Source: Halieaceae bacterium
GTDB lineage: Bacteria > Pseudomonadota > Gammaproteobacteria > Pseudomonadales > Halieaceae
Direction: 5' to 3'
Assembly: GCA_009886815.1 (NCBI GenBank)
Contig: QXYP01000211.1
Location: 1 to 11,227 of the forward strand
DNA length: 11,227 bases
Shown: piece after piece, positions 1 through 7,225 of the stretch
How positions within the stretch are numbered: the stretch's first letter is position 1
Layout: the number at the start of each line of letters is the position of its first letter
Program-made: the position numbers and the translations under genes
Notes under the pieces: model-generated
Database searches by the model: none
Seen by the model: only the letters and a program-made list of their open reading frames with translations
Told to the model about the DNA's origin: nothing

Positions 1-1
1 C

Positions 2-916
2 GACCTTTCAGCCCGGACCGCTGCTCGCCACGAGTGGCGGCGCCAAGATGCCAGCAAACGCGCGATGCGCGGGCTCATTGTGTCCTCTAAAGGCGCACAT
101 GCTTCTATTGCCCAGGCAGCCCATGTCATGGACGCTGATCTTGTTGAAACCGGCAGTCATCGACTGACCGGTGAAGATGTCGCTGCCACCATCAGTACAT
201 TGAGCGCAGAGGATCGGTCGCGTCTTTTTGCTGTGGCCTGCACTGCGGGAACCACTAACCTGGGGATCATCGATGACATGACGTCGATTGCCGATGTCTG
301 CGAGCAAGAATCACTGTGGATGCATGTCGATGGTGCCTACGGCGGTGCGGGCTTAGCGGCCCCCTCAATTCGTGATCAGTATGCCGGCATTGAACGGGCC
401 GACACCTTTATTGTCGACCCACACAAATGGCTGTTTGCCCCATTTGATTGCTGTGCACTCATTTACCGAGATCCCGCGACCGCGCGCCGTGCCCATCAGC
501 AAAAAGGCGACTATCTCGAGGTGCTCTACGATGGTGAGTGGAATCCTTCTGACTATGCCCACCATTTATCTCGGCGTGCTCGTGGGCTACCTCTCTGGTT
601 TAGTCTGGCGACCCACGGCACGGGCGCCTATACCGACGCCGTAGAGCGCAGCCTTGAAGTTACTCATGAGGCCGTTGTGCTCATTGACGCACACCCCAAC
701 TTGGAAATGGTGGTCCCCTCTCAGCTCTCAATCTGTGTTTTTAGGCGTATAGGCTGGACACCCGAAGACTACAGCGCTTGGAGTGACAAGCTGTTGCAGG
801 AAGGACTGGGGTTTGTCACCCCAACCAAACACGAAGGGGAGACGGTACTGCGGTTTTGCATCGTCAACCCGCGTACCGGCATCGATGATATCCGCATGAT
901 TTTAGATACCTTGTAA
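2..916 (+). CDS. PLP-dependent group II amino-acid decarboxylase, 5'-truncated by window edge
   Basis: The reading frame is open to the left edge, and the residues before the first in-window ATG (65) still look like this family (an ARHEW-type helix leading into the strand before the Ser/His region), so the true start lies outside the window. Family marks follow in the usual order: TAGTTNLG with an IDD after it, the PLP-pyridine Asp in HVDGAYGG, and the Schiff-base lysine in DPHKW (Lys codon 425-427). An FDCCAL segment after it corresponds to the FDCSA-like stretch of aromatic-amino-acid decarboxylases. The expected reaction is alpha-decarboxylation of an L-amino acid in the cytoplasm. The substrate (tyrosine, tryptophan, glutamate, aspartate or other) cannot be read from this fragment. 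The C-terminal small domain appears intact, ending at TAA 914-916. The next gene starts 2 nt later, so the two are probably co-transcribed. Confidence is high for the family and low for the substrate. Confidence 0.9.
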   Translation, partial: DLSARTAARHEWRRQDASKRAMRGLIVSSKGAHASIAQAAHVMDADLVETGSHRLTGEDVAATISTLSAEDRSRLFAVACTAGTTNLGIIDDMTSIADVCEQESLWMHVDGAYGGAGLAAPSIRDQYAGIERADTFIVDPHKWLFAPFDCCALIYRDPATARRAHQQKGDYLEVLYDGEWNPSDYAHHLSRRARGLPLWFSLATHGTGAYTDAVERSLEVTHEAVVLIDAHPNLEMVVPSQLSICVFRRIGWTPEDYSAWSDKLLQEGLGFVTPTKHEGETVLRFCIVNPRTGIDDIRMILDTL

Positions 917-918
917 GC

Positions 919-1779
919 ATGGAGCAGGCCCTACCCTACCGATGGGATCTTTTACTGCGCTATCGCTTTATTGAGTGCATTGCGCTGTGGGAGGGTCGGC
1001 TTACAACGCGTCATCTGGTAGAAACCTTCGGCATTGGGCGCCAGCAAGCCAGTAAAGACATCAACACTTATAACCGTAGCGTCGCGCCAGACAACCTACG
1101 CTACGACAAGTTTCTCAAAGGTTATGAACCCAACGCACACTTTAAACCCACGGTTACCCGCGGGCTTGCGGAGGAGTACCTGCAGTTACTCGCCAACCGC
1201 AGTGAACTGCATCGCACCTTTTCTTCCTTAGCCCTACCACAGGGCAATACGGAAGTTTTAGAGCCTCCAATTCGCCCCGTTGCTCCAGAGTTACTGCGCC
1301 CTTTACTGCAAGCCGCCCGTGAGCAGCAGCGGTTGGAGGTCGACTACGTGTCACTCAACAACCCCAATCGGGAGGGTCGAATCATTGCCCCGCATACCCT
1401 AGTTTGGACGGGATTACGCTGGCACGTACGAGGCTGGTGTGAAAAAAACCAAGCATTCCGAGACTTTGTGCTCAGTCGGTTCAGGGGTATCCCGGAACTG
1501 CTAGGGGCGGCAACACAGTGCAGCGACGATGACCAAGACTGGCACCGGAGTATTGAGCTAACCCTGAAGCCTGACCCCCGCCTATCTCAAACACAGCAAG
1601 ATGTTGTCGCCACAGATTTTGCGATGAATGAGGGACAATTACAGGTGCACGTCCGTGCACGGTTGGCGAGTTATTTGCTGCAATTGCTCAACATTCATAC
1701 GGGTGAGCCCCTATCTGACCCTAAAGCCCAACAGGTCATTATTGATAATCGGGCAGATGTCGAAGACTGGCTGTTCTAG
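919..1779 (+). CDS. WYL-domain transcriptional regulator, BrxR/CapW-like
   Basis: A 286-aa protein. Residues about 10-55 form a winged helix-turn-helix (LWEGRL, then FGIGRQQASKDI, the likely recognition helix). RYDKFLKGYEP at 61-71 resembles the wing segment of the BrxR/CapW group. Residues about 130-195 form the WYL ligand-sensing domain: the core reads IIAPHTLVWTGLRWHVRGWC then FRDFVLSRFRGI, with WHV in place of the classical W-Y-L triplet. Residues about 210-286 fit the WCX C-terminal extension. Family members are dimeric DNA-binding repressors, several of which control BREX or CBASS phage-defence operons; others control unrelated genes. The ATG follows the decarboxylase stop after only 2 nt, with no strong Shine-Dalgarno, so translation may be coupled. 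The targets cannot be told from the window. The family call is firm; a defence role would be inference only. Confidence 0.86.
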   Translation: MEQALPYRWDLLLRYRFIECIALWEGRLTTRHLVETFGIGRQQASKDINTYNRSVAPDNLRYDKFLKGYEPNAHFKPTVTRGLAEEYLQLLANRSELHRTFSSLALPQGNTEVLEPPIRPVAPELLRPLLQAAREQQRLEVDYVSLNNPNREGRIIAPHTLVWTGLRWHVRGWCEKNQAFRDFVLSRFRGIPELLGAATQCSDDDQDWHRSIELTLKPDPRLSQTQQDVVATDFAMNEGQLQVHVRARLASYLLQLLNIHTGEPLSDPKAQQVIIDNRADVEDWLF

Positions 1780-1863
1780 CAAGTAGCTGAACCCCGCCCC
1801 GAATTTTTAAAGCCCAACCCCTTGAGTTTTGTGACGGCCCTCACACTAACGCATGCTTTAGCT

Positions 1864-1891
1864 TTGTGCTGCGGCTGCGATTGGCTAGATT
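1864..1891 (+). promoter_or_regulatory. Possible sigma-70 promoter for the 93-aa gene
   Basis: TTGTGC at 1864-1869 and TAGATT at 1886-1891 are separated by 16 nt, and the start codon follows about 38 nt downstream of the -10. The spacer is short and both boxes deviate from consensus, so this is tentative. The rest of the 149-nt gap between the WYL gene and this gene shows no clear terminator. Confidence 0.28.
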
Positions 1892-1928
1892 AGTGAACCA
1901 AGGCACAGTTCCGCACTTAGAGAAAACC

Positions 1929-2210
1929 ATGAACGCACCTGCAGCGCTCAAAACACAGACCGCCGCCTCAGAACGACGAGGGCGACAGCCTGCCGTTCCG
2001 GAACAGCTTGAAAAATTATTGAGCTTTGAACAATCCGTAACCCTAACCGCCAAGAGTCGGTTTGGCTGGACGCTGGCTTTTGTTCGCCGACCCCTCTTTC
2101 AAGATGTAGAAGTGGTTATTCAGAACCCCGAGCGCACAGAATTTATGTCGATCGAGGCAGATGGCTCTACCAAGCCTTTCTACAACGTGCGCGGTGGCGA
2201 CTTCCGGTAA
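1929..2210 (+). CDS. Uncharacterised 93-aa protein
   Basis: I do not recognise a named family. I chose ATG 1929 over the in-frame ATG at 1866 because the 21 residues in between overlap the putative promoter and look non-coding, whereas the protein from 1929 starts naturally (MNAPAALK). Residues about 1-25 are polar and rich in Ala, Arg and Gln, probably disordered. Residues about 25-93 look folded: a short helix (PEQLEKLLSFE), then alternating strands including GWTLAFVRRPLFQ, VEVVIQNP and a final FYNVRGGDFR. There is no signal peptide, membrane segment or cysteine, so it is probably a small cytoplasmic protein. The FVRRPLFQ segment, immediately followed by a D-x-E-V strand, is the most distinctive part and would be a good search handle. 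It is followed by a clear terminator, so it appears to be a monocistronic gene. Confidence 0.72.
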   Translation: MNAPAALKTQTAASERRGRQPAVPEQLEKLLSFEQSVTLTAKSRFGWTLAFVRRPLFQDVEVVIQNPERTEFMSIEADGSTKPFYNVRGGDFR

Positions 2211-2238
2211 ACTGCGTCATCATCTCGACGAATAGCTG

Positions 2239-2265
2239 GCGGTCCACCTCGGTGGGCCGTTTTTG
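2239..2265 (+). terminator. Rho-independent terminator after the 93-aa gene
   Basis: The GC-rich stem CGGTCCAC (2240-2247) pairs with GTGGGCCG (2252-2259) through one G-T wobble. It encloses a 4-nt loop and is followed directly by a T run (2260-2264). It lies 29 nt after the stop codon and only 13 nt before the DUF429 start, so the two genes are probably largely uncoupled. Confidence 0.8.
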
Positions 2266-2277
2266 TAGGGGTGTTAA

Positions 2278-2976
2278 ATGCAAATACTGGGCATTGATGG
2301 GTGCCGAGGCGGGTGGATAGGAATCAGGTACAGCCTTGAAGCCCTAGATTGGAGCTTCAGCGCTGTATTAGAGGATCTATTCAGTTCGCCCATGCCTACC
2401 CAGGCCTTCATCGATATGCCCATAGGGCTTTCTAGCCAAGGTCCAAGACAGTGTGATCGTGCTGCACGGCAAATGCTGGGGCGCAAATTTTCAAGCTCAG
2501 TATTTCCTACACCGGCCAGACTCGCACTCGACGGCAAAGATTACCCAGAGGCTAATGCGCTGAATCGGCAACAAAGCGGCAGTGGACTGAGCAAGCAATC
2601 TTATTATCTTTTGCCAAAAATTTATGAGGTTGACCGCTGGCTGCGCAACCGATCACACCCGGCGGAGCTGCTCCGAGAGGCACATCCTGAGGTGGCGTTC
2701 CATGCCATTAACGGCGCGTCCCTGTGCCACAAAAAAAAGACTGCCGAAGGATTCCAGGAACGATTGAAGTTGCTGAGTGACCTTGATGACCGAGTGCCTG
2801 CATTAGCTGAAAATATATTAGCCGCTACCTTGCGTAGAAACATCGCCGCAGACGATATTCTGGATGCTTGCTGCCTGGCCATCATGCCCCTGGCCGGCCG
2901 ATTTCAGACGCTACCTGAAAATCCAGAAAAAGATGATGAAGGGCTGAAAATGGAAATTTGTTTTTACGGGGCATGA
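2278..2976 (+). CDS. DUF429 family protein (predicted RNase H-like fold)
   Basis: A 232-aa protein that opens with the family signature GIDGCRGGW (Asp7), followed by a strand carrying FIDMPIGL (Asp46), SVFPTPAR at about 74-81, the AHPEVAF segment (Glu138), and a late acidic helix with ADDILDACCLA (Asp193/Asp196). The spread of carboxylates on an RNase H-like scaffold is why the family is described as predicted nucleases; no substrate is established. The length is typical of the family and no membrane segment is present. AGGGGTG lies a few bases before the ATG and would serve as ribosome-binding site. The gene comes just after a terminator and converges with the DUF808 gene. The product is probably cytoplasmic. 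Family identity is confident, function is not. Confidence 0.85.
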   Translation: MQILGIDGCRGGWIGIRYSLEALDWSFSAVLEDLFSSPMPTQAFIDMPIGLSSQGPRQCDRAARQMLGRKFSSSVFPTPARLALDGKDYPEANALNRQQSGSGLSKQSYYLLPKIYEVDRWLRNRSHPAELLREAHPEVAFHAINGASLCHKKKTAEGFQERLKLLSDLDDRVPALAENILAATLRRNIAADDILDACCLAIMPLAGRFQTLPENPEKDDEGLKMEICFYGA

Positions 2977-3032
2977 GCCTTTAACGCAGATCTTCACAAG
3001 TACACCAACGCCACCTTATTTTGCATAATTTT

Positions 3033-3070
3033 CAACAGCGGACGCCGACAAGCCCAGCCTAGCGCTGTTG
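3033..3070. repeat. Inverted repeat in the convergent intergenic gap
   Basis: CAACAGCG (3033-3040) and CGCTGTTG (3063-3070) are perfect 8-bp arms around a 22-nt loop, in the 123-nt gap between the convergent DUF429 and DUF808 genes. Neither strand has a T run after the hairpin, so it is not a standard Rho-independent terminator. The minus-strand T run at 3090-3095 lies before the hairpin. Function unknown. Confidence 0.5.
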
Positions 3071-3099
3071 GTCGCGGTCAGATGAAGAGCCAAAAAACC

Positions 3100-4008
3100 T
3101 TACCCTCGCAACGCAGTAATCCCATCAAAAACCTTGACCAGTAGGAAGCCTGCACACAGCCCCAAAGCTCCACCACAAAGCGTGGGAACCGCGCCCTCTA
3201 ATGGCCCCAACTGGGTGGAAAACTGCGCGATAGCCTGTGCAACAGATGGCATAGCATGCAAAAGAATACCGCCCCCCACTAAGAACATGGCGACCGTACC
3301 CACTACCGATAAACCTTTCATCAATCTTGGCGCAAACCAAAGTAATGCCGCACCAATCCTGCGCAAGCCACCGTGCCAAACCCCCGAGCCGGGTTTCTGG
3401 CTCAACAAAAGCCCTAGGTCATCAATCTTGACAATACCGGCCACCAACCCATACACCCCTACGGTCATTAAAGTTGATATACCCGCCAGCACAATCAGTT
3501 GCGTAAGGTATTGCTGTCCTTCAACGACGCCTAAGGTGAGAACGATGATCTCTGCAGAAAGAATAAAATCTGTGCGCACTGCACCCCGTATTTTATCGCG
3601 TTCTAACTGAGCCAAATCGCAGTCTGGATTTGCAAGCTGCTGCATAACCTCTGCCGCCTGCTCCTCGGAATGCGCACCCACACCGTGTACTAATTTTTCT
3701 GCGCCTTCAAAGCATAAATACAAGCCGCCGCAAACCAGTAACGGTGTAATGAGTGCCGGAATAAATGCAGAAATCAGCAGTGCCGCAGGCACCAAGATAA
3801 GTTTGTTAACAAAAGAGCCTTTGGCTACCGCCCAAACCACGGGCAACTCGCGATCGGGCCTGACACCCAGCACGCGCTCAGCGTTAACCGCAAGATCATC
3901 CCCGAGCACTCCAGCGGTCTTTTTGGCAGCTATCTTCGTCATTAGCGCCACATCGTCAAGTACCGCTGCGATATCGTCGACCAGTGCTAACAAACTACCA
4001 AATGCCAT
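3100..4008 (-). CDS. DUF808 / YedI-family inner-membrane protein
   Basis: A 302-aa protein whose N-terminus (MAFGSLLALVDDIAAVLDDVA, then KIAAKKTAGVLGDDLAVNA) is the typical DUF808/YedI opening. Several hydrophobic segments follow: about residues 70-100 (with a helix-breaking IPALITP), 150-190, 215-250 and 270-298. The loop between the first and second carries a polar, acidic helix (HSEEQAAEVMQ). It is a multi-pass inner-membrane protein of unknown function. The start lies 4 nt beyond the ppk stop, and AAGGA (4016-4020 on the complementary strand) provides a ribosome-binding site that overlaps the end of ppk, so translational coupling to ppk is likely. This is the last gene of the cluster; a T-rich run follows the stop but without a convincing stem. 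Confidence 0.86.
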   Translation of the reverse strand: MAFGSLLALVDDIAAVLDDVALMTKIAAKKTAGVLGDDLAVNAERVLGVRPDRELPVVWAVAKGSFVNKLILVPAALLISAFIPALITPLLVCGGLYLCFEGAEKLVHGVGAHSEEQAAEVMQQLANPDCDLAQLERDKIRGAVRTDFILSAEIIVLTLGVVEGQQYLTQLIVLAGISTLMTVGVYGLVAGIVKIDDLGLLLSQKPGSGVWHGGLRRIGAALLWFAPRLMKGLSVVGTVAMFLVGGGILLHAMPSVAQAIAQFSTQLGPLEGAVPTLCGGALGLCAGFLLVKVFDGITALRG

Positions 4009-4012
4009 CGTT

Positions 4013-6151
4013 CTATCCTTTACTGCGCCGCTTTGATGATCGCGTCATGGTTGACTTCGGGTAGCGCGGGAGCTTACCGGTAGCCAGATATCGATAAATC
4101 GTTTCCTGAGCGTGAAGCTTGCCGCTGTGCTTCGCGGGTAACAGTGACGCATTGTCTTGCTCAATATTGATCCGCCGGGCTTTGACATTGTCATGCCACT
4201 GCTGATCGAGAATATCTTGGACTGTTTTTTGCGCTTCTGGATCTCTAAGTGGGCACAAGACCTCTACTCGAAAATCTATATTTCGCATCATGAGATCGGC
4301 CGAACCAAAATAATAGTCAGGACGTCCGCGATTGTGGAACACGTAGACCCTTGCGTGCTCTAGGTAGCGATCTACGATACTGATCGCTTGAATATTTTCC
4401 GATAACCCCGGGACTCCCGGTGTAAGCGAGCACATGCCACGAACGATCAGCCTAATTTCAACCCCGGCCTGACTGGCCTCATAGAGCTTACTGGAAAACT
4501 GAGGGTCGACAATATTATTGCACTTCAGAATTATCTCCGCGCGATAGCCGTCCCTCGCATGCTTAATCTCCCTATCGATCATAGCCATGAGGCCAGGCCG
4601 CGAGCTATGAGGAGACCCTAAGAGCTGTTCGTACTCAGGTCGCCGATAATTGTATTTTAGGAAGTCAAAAACCTTCGCCACATCACGTCCAATGCTTTGA
4701 TCAAAGGTTAACAGTGAAAAATCGGTGTACAAACGCGCCGTATTTTCATTGAAATTCCCGGTGCCAATATGGCTGTAGTAGCAAAGTTTTTGGGACTCAC
4801 GGCGTTCGATTAAAAAAAGCTTGCTATGAACCTTCAACCCGGGAATTCCAAAAATGACCTCAATACCCGCATCTGTCAGCCGCTGTGCCCATGCAATATT
4901 GGCCTGTTCATCGAAGCGTGCCGCCAGTTCCACCACAACCTGCACAGCCTTACCGTTATCCTTGGCGTTTACCAGTGCGTCTACAACCCGTGAGTTTTTG
5001 GCAACGCGATACAAACAGATTCGAATCGTCACGACGTTGGGGTCCAATGCGGCGGTTTTAAGCACGTCAAGAAGGTAGTCGAAAGGGTGATAGGGATAAT
5101 AAAGAAACACGTCTTGTTCTCGAATGGCAGTAAAAATACTGCCTTCAGTGTCTAACCGGTCAACCGGTATGGTTGGCAGAGGCTTGAATTCGAGAGTTTT
5201 AGAGCCCGCATTGGGGAAGCTCATAAAATCTTTTGAGTTGTGGTACCGCGCCCCCGGAATCATGCTGTCATATCGGCCAAAACCAAAGCGCTTGCGCAGA
5301 TAGTCGAGCATGCGCTTGGGTATTTGCTCATCGAAAACAAAACGCACTGCGTCGGCTCTTCGACGCTGCTTCAAGCCCGAGGCCATTTTGGTAATCAGAC
5401 TCTCGTTAATGCTCGCATCAATTTCAAGTTCGGCGTCTCGAGAAAACTTAAAACAGTAGGCCGAAACAGCATCGATCTCAAAGACACCGCGAAAAACCTG
5501 CGGTAGACAGGCTCGAATAATATTATCGAGAACAATGAATACTCTGCCCTTGCCCCCTTTGCGCCCAGGAATCTCGATAAAACGACCCAATCTGTTGGTG
5601 GGTACCTCAAGCAATGCATATTGAGGCCCTGAATTTGTGTCGATATCGACGGCCAAGTAGAGGGACTCGTCCGCCAAATTAGGGATAGGCTGATCATCCC
5701 TTAATAAAATAGGTTCCAGCTCTGGCAGTACTTTGCTGTGAAAGAAAGCTTCCACAAATGCCAGCTGATCGTCCTGCAGTTGGGTTTCATTAATGAGATA
5801 GACACCCTTTCGGGCAAGCTCTCGCAGCAACTTAGCGTAAATAACTTCAAAATCCTGCTGCAACAAAAGCACACGGTATTGGATTGCCGCGAGCAACTTT
5901 TCCGCGCGCTGGTGACGTTTACCACTAGAAAGCGAGATCAGACGGCGAACTTCCGCCACTCTGACTCTAAAAAACTCATCCAAATTGTTGGAAAATATGC
6001 CGAGGTACCGTACTCGCTGAATTAAAGGCACCTCTTTGTCTTGAGCCTCTTGTAAAACACGCGCATTGAAGCTGAGCCAGCTTAACTCTCTAGGATAGGA
6101 GTTTGGCTCATCAAGATCGGCTAAGAGTTCTTCAATCGGCGTTAGGCTCAT
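4013..6151 (-). CDS. ppk1: Polyphosphate kinase 1
   Basis: A 712-aa protein, close to the usual PPK1 length (about 690-740), that reversibly builds inorganic polyphosphate from ATP. The N-terminal domain starts with YPRELSWLSFNARVLQEA and contains FSNNLDEFFRVRV. The H domain covers about 125-325. Two phospholipase-D-like catalytic domains follow. The phosphorylated histidine sits in GLKVHSKLF (His442, matching E. coli His435), just before the SHIGTGNFNE and YTDFSLLT motifs. The second essential histidine is in YLEHARVY (His599, matching E. coli His592), followed by YFGSADLMMRN. No frameshift or missing key residue is seen. It follows a UspE-like gene after 79 nt and precedes the DUF808 gene by 4 nt; the usual exopolyphosphatase partner (ppx) is not adjacent. 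The ribosome-binding site upstream of ATG 6151 is weak (GGAT, rather far). Confidence 0.97.
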   Translation of the reverse strand: MSLTPIEELLADLDEPNSYPRELSWLSFNARVLQEAQDKEVPLIQRVRYLGIFSNNLDEFFRVRVAEVRRLISLSSGKRHQRAEKLLAAIQYRVLLLQQDFEVIYAKLLRELARKGVYLINETQLQDDQLAFVEAFFHSKVLPELEPILLRDDQPIPNLADESLYLAVDIDTNSGPQYALLEVPTNRLGRFIEIPGRKGGKGRVFIVLDNIIRACLPQVFRGVFEIDAVSAYCFKFSRDAELEIDASINESLITKMASGLKQRRRADAVRFVFDEQIPKRMLDYLRKRFGFGRYDSMIPGARYHNSKDFMSFPNAGSKTLEFKPLPTIPVDRLDTEGSIFTAIREQDVFLYYPYHPFDYLLDVLKTAALDPNVVTIRICLYRVAKNSRVVDALVNAKDNGKAVQVVVELAARFDEQANIAWAQRLTDAGIEVIFGIPGLKVHSKLFLIERRESQKLCYYSHIGTGNFNENTARLYTDFSLLTFDQSIGRDVAKVFDFLKYNYRRPEYEQLLGSPHSSRPGLMAMIDREIKHARDGYRAEIILKCNNIVDPQFSSKLYEASQAGVEIRLIVRGMCSLTPGVPGLSENIQAISIVDRYLEHARVYVFHNRGRPDYYFGSADLMMRNIDFRVEVLCPLRDPEAQKTVQDILDQQWHDNVKARRINIEQDNASLLPAKHSGKLHAQETIYRYLATGKLPRYPKSTMTRSSKRRSKG

Positions 6152-6230
6152 AATGAATCTGGTCTATCCAATGACGGCTTCGTGAACTCGAATCACTTGA
6201 CCTGCTGCCAAGGTTGCAGGGAGCACCACC

Positions 6231-7097
6231 TCAAGGCTTCAGTGTTAATGTATCGGTTTTCAAAAGTTGCAGCGCTTCTTCAGCGGTATTGCCTAGCAAC
6301 TGGGCACGTACACCACGACGTCCCACAGTGCCCATAACCACAAGTTGCGCCTTCTGCTCCGCCGCTTCCGATACAATCGTCTTGGCCACAGGGCCGCGCT
6401 TGAGTTGAAACTGTGTTACGGGTAAACCCGTCTTTTTGGCCAGCGCCGCTAAAGCAGGCTGGAGTTCCTTTATCCGCTCTTTTGCATAGGATGTTGCATC
6501 GATCAGGTCGAGATCCACCAAAAGTGTTGGGACATCAATGACACACAGCACGGACAAATCGACTTCCAGCATCTCGGCATAATGACGAGCCGCCGTAATA
6601 ACCTCCACATTCAAGGCCTGCTTCGCTTTAGCCGTGGCTTCAAGATCCACTGTAGCCATGATCGCGCTGCCTTTTTTCCACTTCTGCCGATTGACCAGCA
6701 AAACGGGTGCCGCACACTCACGCAGTAAATGCCAGTCGGTAGAGGTATAACCCAGAGACTCAGACTGATGACGCGCTTTTACAACCGCCGCGTAGCCCGA
6801 TGTTGCGCGCTTGATAATCCATGGGTGAATATTCTCCGACCAAACCACGCTAACCTTCACTCGATGCCCGGGACCGGCAACCCGATCGAGCTGCGCAGCA
6901 ACGGCATTACGACGCTGATCGAGTAGCCGCTGCTTAACCGCAGACATGCCTTTTTGATCAAGCTTTAGGCGCTTGAGATTGGCATAGGCAAAAGCCACCA
7001 CTTCAACTTTCAGGTCCATAAGCTCAGCGAGCTGTAAACCTCTCGAAGTAGCAGCGCACTTGTCTTCGAGACCTGCAACAATAAGTAACTTACTCAT
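6231..7097 (-). CDS. Tandem-domain universal stress protein, UspE-like
   Basis: A 288-aa protein with two Usp domains (about 1-137 and 145-288), the arrangement of E. coli UspE. The second domain keeps the nucleotide-binding loop GTVGRRGVRAQLLGNTAEE (256-274), with the G-x2-G-x9-G-N/T pattern. The first domain has lost it and instead has the UspE-type TSTDWHLLRECAAPVLLV (118-135). It is probably cytoplasmic. By family knowledge UspE-type proteins aid survival in stationary phase and under oxidative or DNA-damage stress, by unknown chemistry. GAGGAA lies about 7 nt before ATG 7097 on the minus strand, a strong ribosome-binding site. A plausible promoter lies at 7157-7186, so this is probably the first gene of the usp-ppk1-DUF808 transcript. 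Membership of the Usp family is certain; exact orthology to uspE is less so. Confidence 0.92.
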   Translation of the reverse strand: MSKLLIVAGLEDKCAATSRGLQLAELMDLKVEVVAFAYANLKRLKLDQKGMSAVKQRLLDQRRNAVAAQLDRVAGPGHRVKVSVVWSENIHPWIIKRATSGYAAVVKARHQSESLGYTSTDWHLLRECAAPVLLVNRQKWKKGSAIMATVDLEATAKAKQALNVEVITAARHYAEMLEVDLSVLCVIDVPTLLVDLDLIDATSYAKERIKELQPALAALAKKTGLPVTQFQLKRGPVAKTIVSEAAEQKAQLVVMGTVGRRGVRAQLLGNTAEEALQLLKTDTLTLKP

Positions 7098-7156
7098 GGG
7101 TATTCCTCATCACGCGACGCCGTCAGTATAAAGCGTATCCACTCTGGAGCGCGTCC

Positions 7157-7186
7157 AGTATAGGCGTGTCTATTGACCACACACAA
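7157..7186 (-). promoter_or_regulatory. Candidate sigma-70 promoter of the usp-ppk1-DUF808 cluster
   Basis: On the minus strand TTGTGT (7181-7186) and TATACT (7157-7162) are separated by 18 nt, placing transcription start near 7149 and leaving a leader of about 50 nt. A second TATACT (7125-7130) lies closer to the gene inside a partly repeated sequence (CGTCAGTATAAAGCG versus GTCCAGTATAGGCG on the plus strand), but has no good -35 at normal spacing. Confidence 0.45.
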
Positions 7187-7201
7187 AAATTTCATCAATA
7201 G
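7170..7201. repeat. Inverted repeat spanning the usp promoter -35 region
   Basis: CTATTGA (7170-7176) and TCAATAG (7195-7201) are perfect 7-bp arms separated by 18 nt, flanking the candidate -35 box. It could be an operator or a stem at the 3' end of the upstream hydrolase mRNA. No proper T run follows the second arm on the minus strand, which argues against an intrinsic terminator. Confidence 0.4.
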
Positions 7202-7225
7202 GCCGTCGAACGCGTGGCTCAAGTG

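Noticed and set aside
1866..1928. Upstream in-frame ATG extending the 93-aa protein by 21 residues.
   Set aside because: The extension overlaps the putative promoter boxes and has no ribosome-binding site; ATG 1929 gives a more natural N-terminus.
3134..3610. Long plus-strand open frame (158 codons) opposite the DUF808 gene.
   Set aside because: Pro/Thr/Ser-rich composition typical of an antisense shadow of a hydrophobic membrane-protein gene; no ribosome-binding site or family features.
6201..6220. CCTGC/GCAGG hairpin in the usp-ppk1 gap as a possible terminator.
   Set aside because: Only 5 bp with a 10-nt loop and no T run on the minus strand; at most a weak mRNA structure.
6164..6238. 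A 24-codon open stretch on the minus strand in the usp-ppk1 gap whose translation (VVLPATLAAGQVIRVHEAVIG) looks protein-like.
   Set aside because: There is no ATG and no ribosome-binding site at usable spacing before the GTG or TTG codons, and the usp frame already ends in a natural way, so neither a separate gene nor a frameshifted extension is supported.
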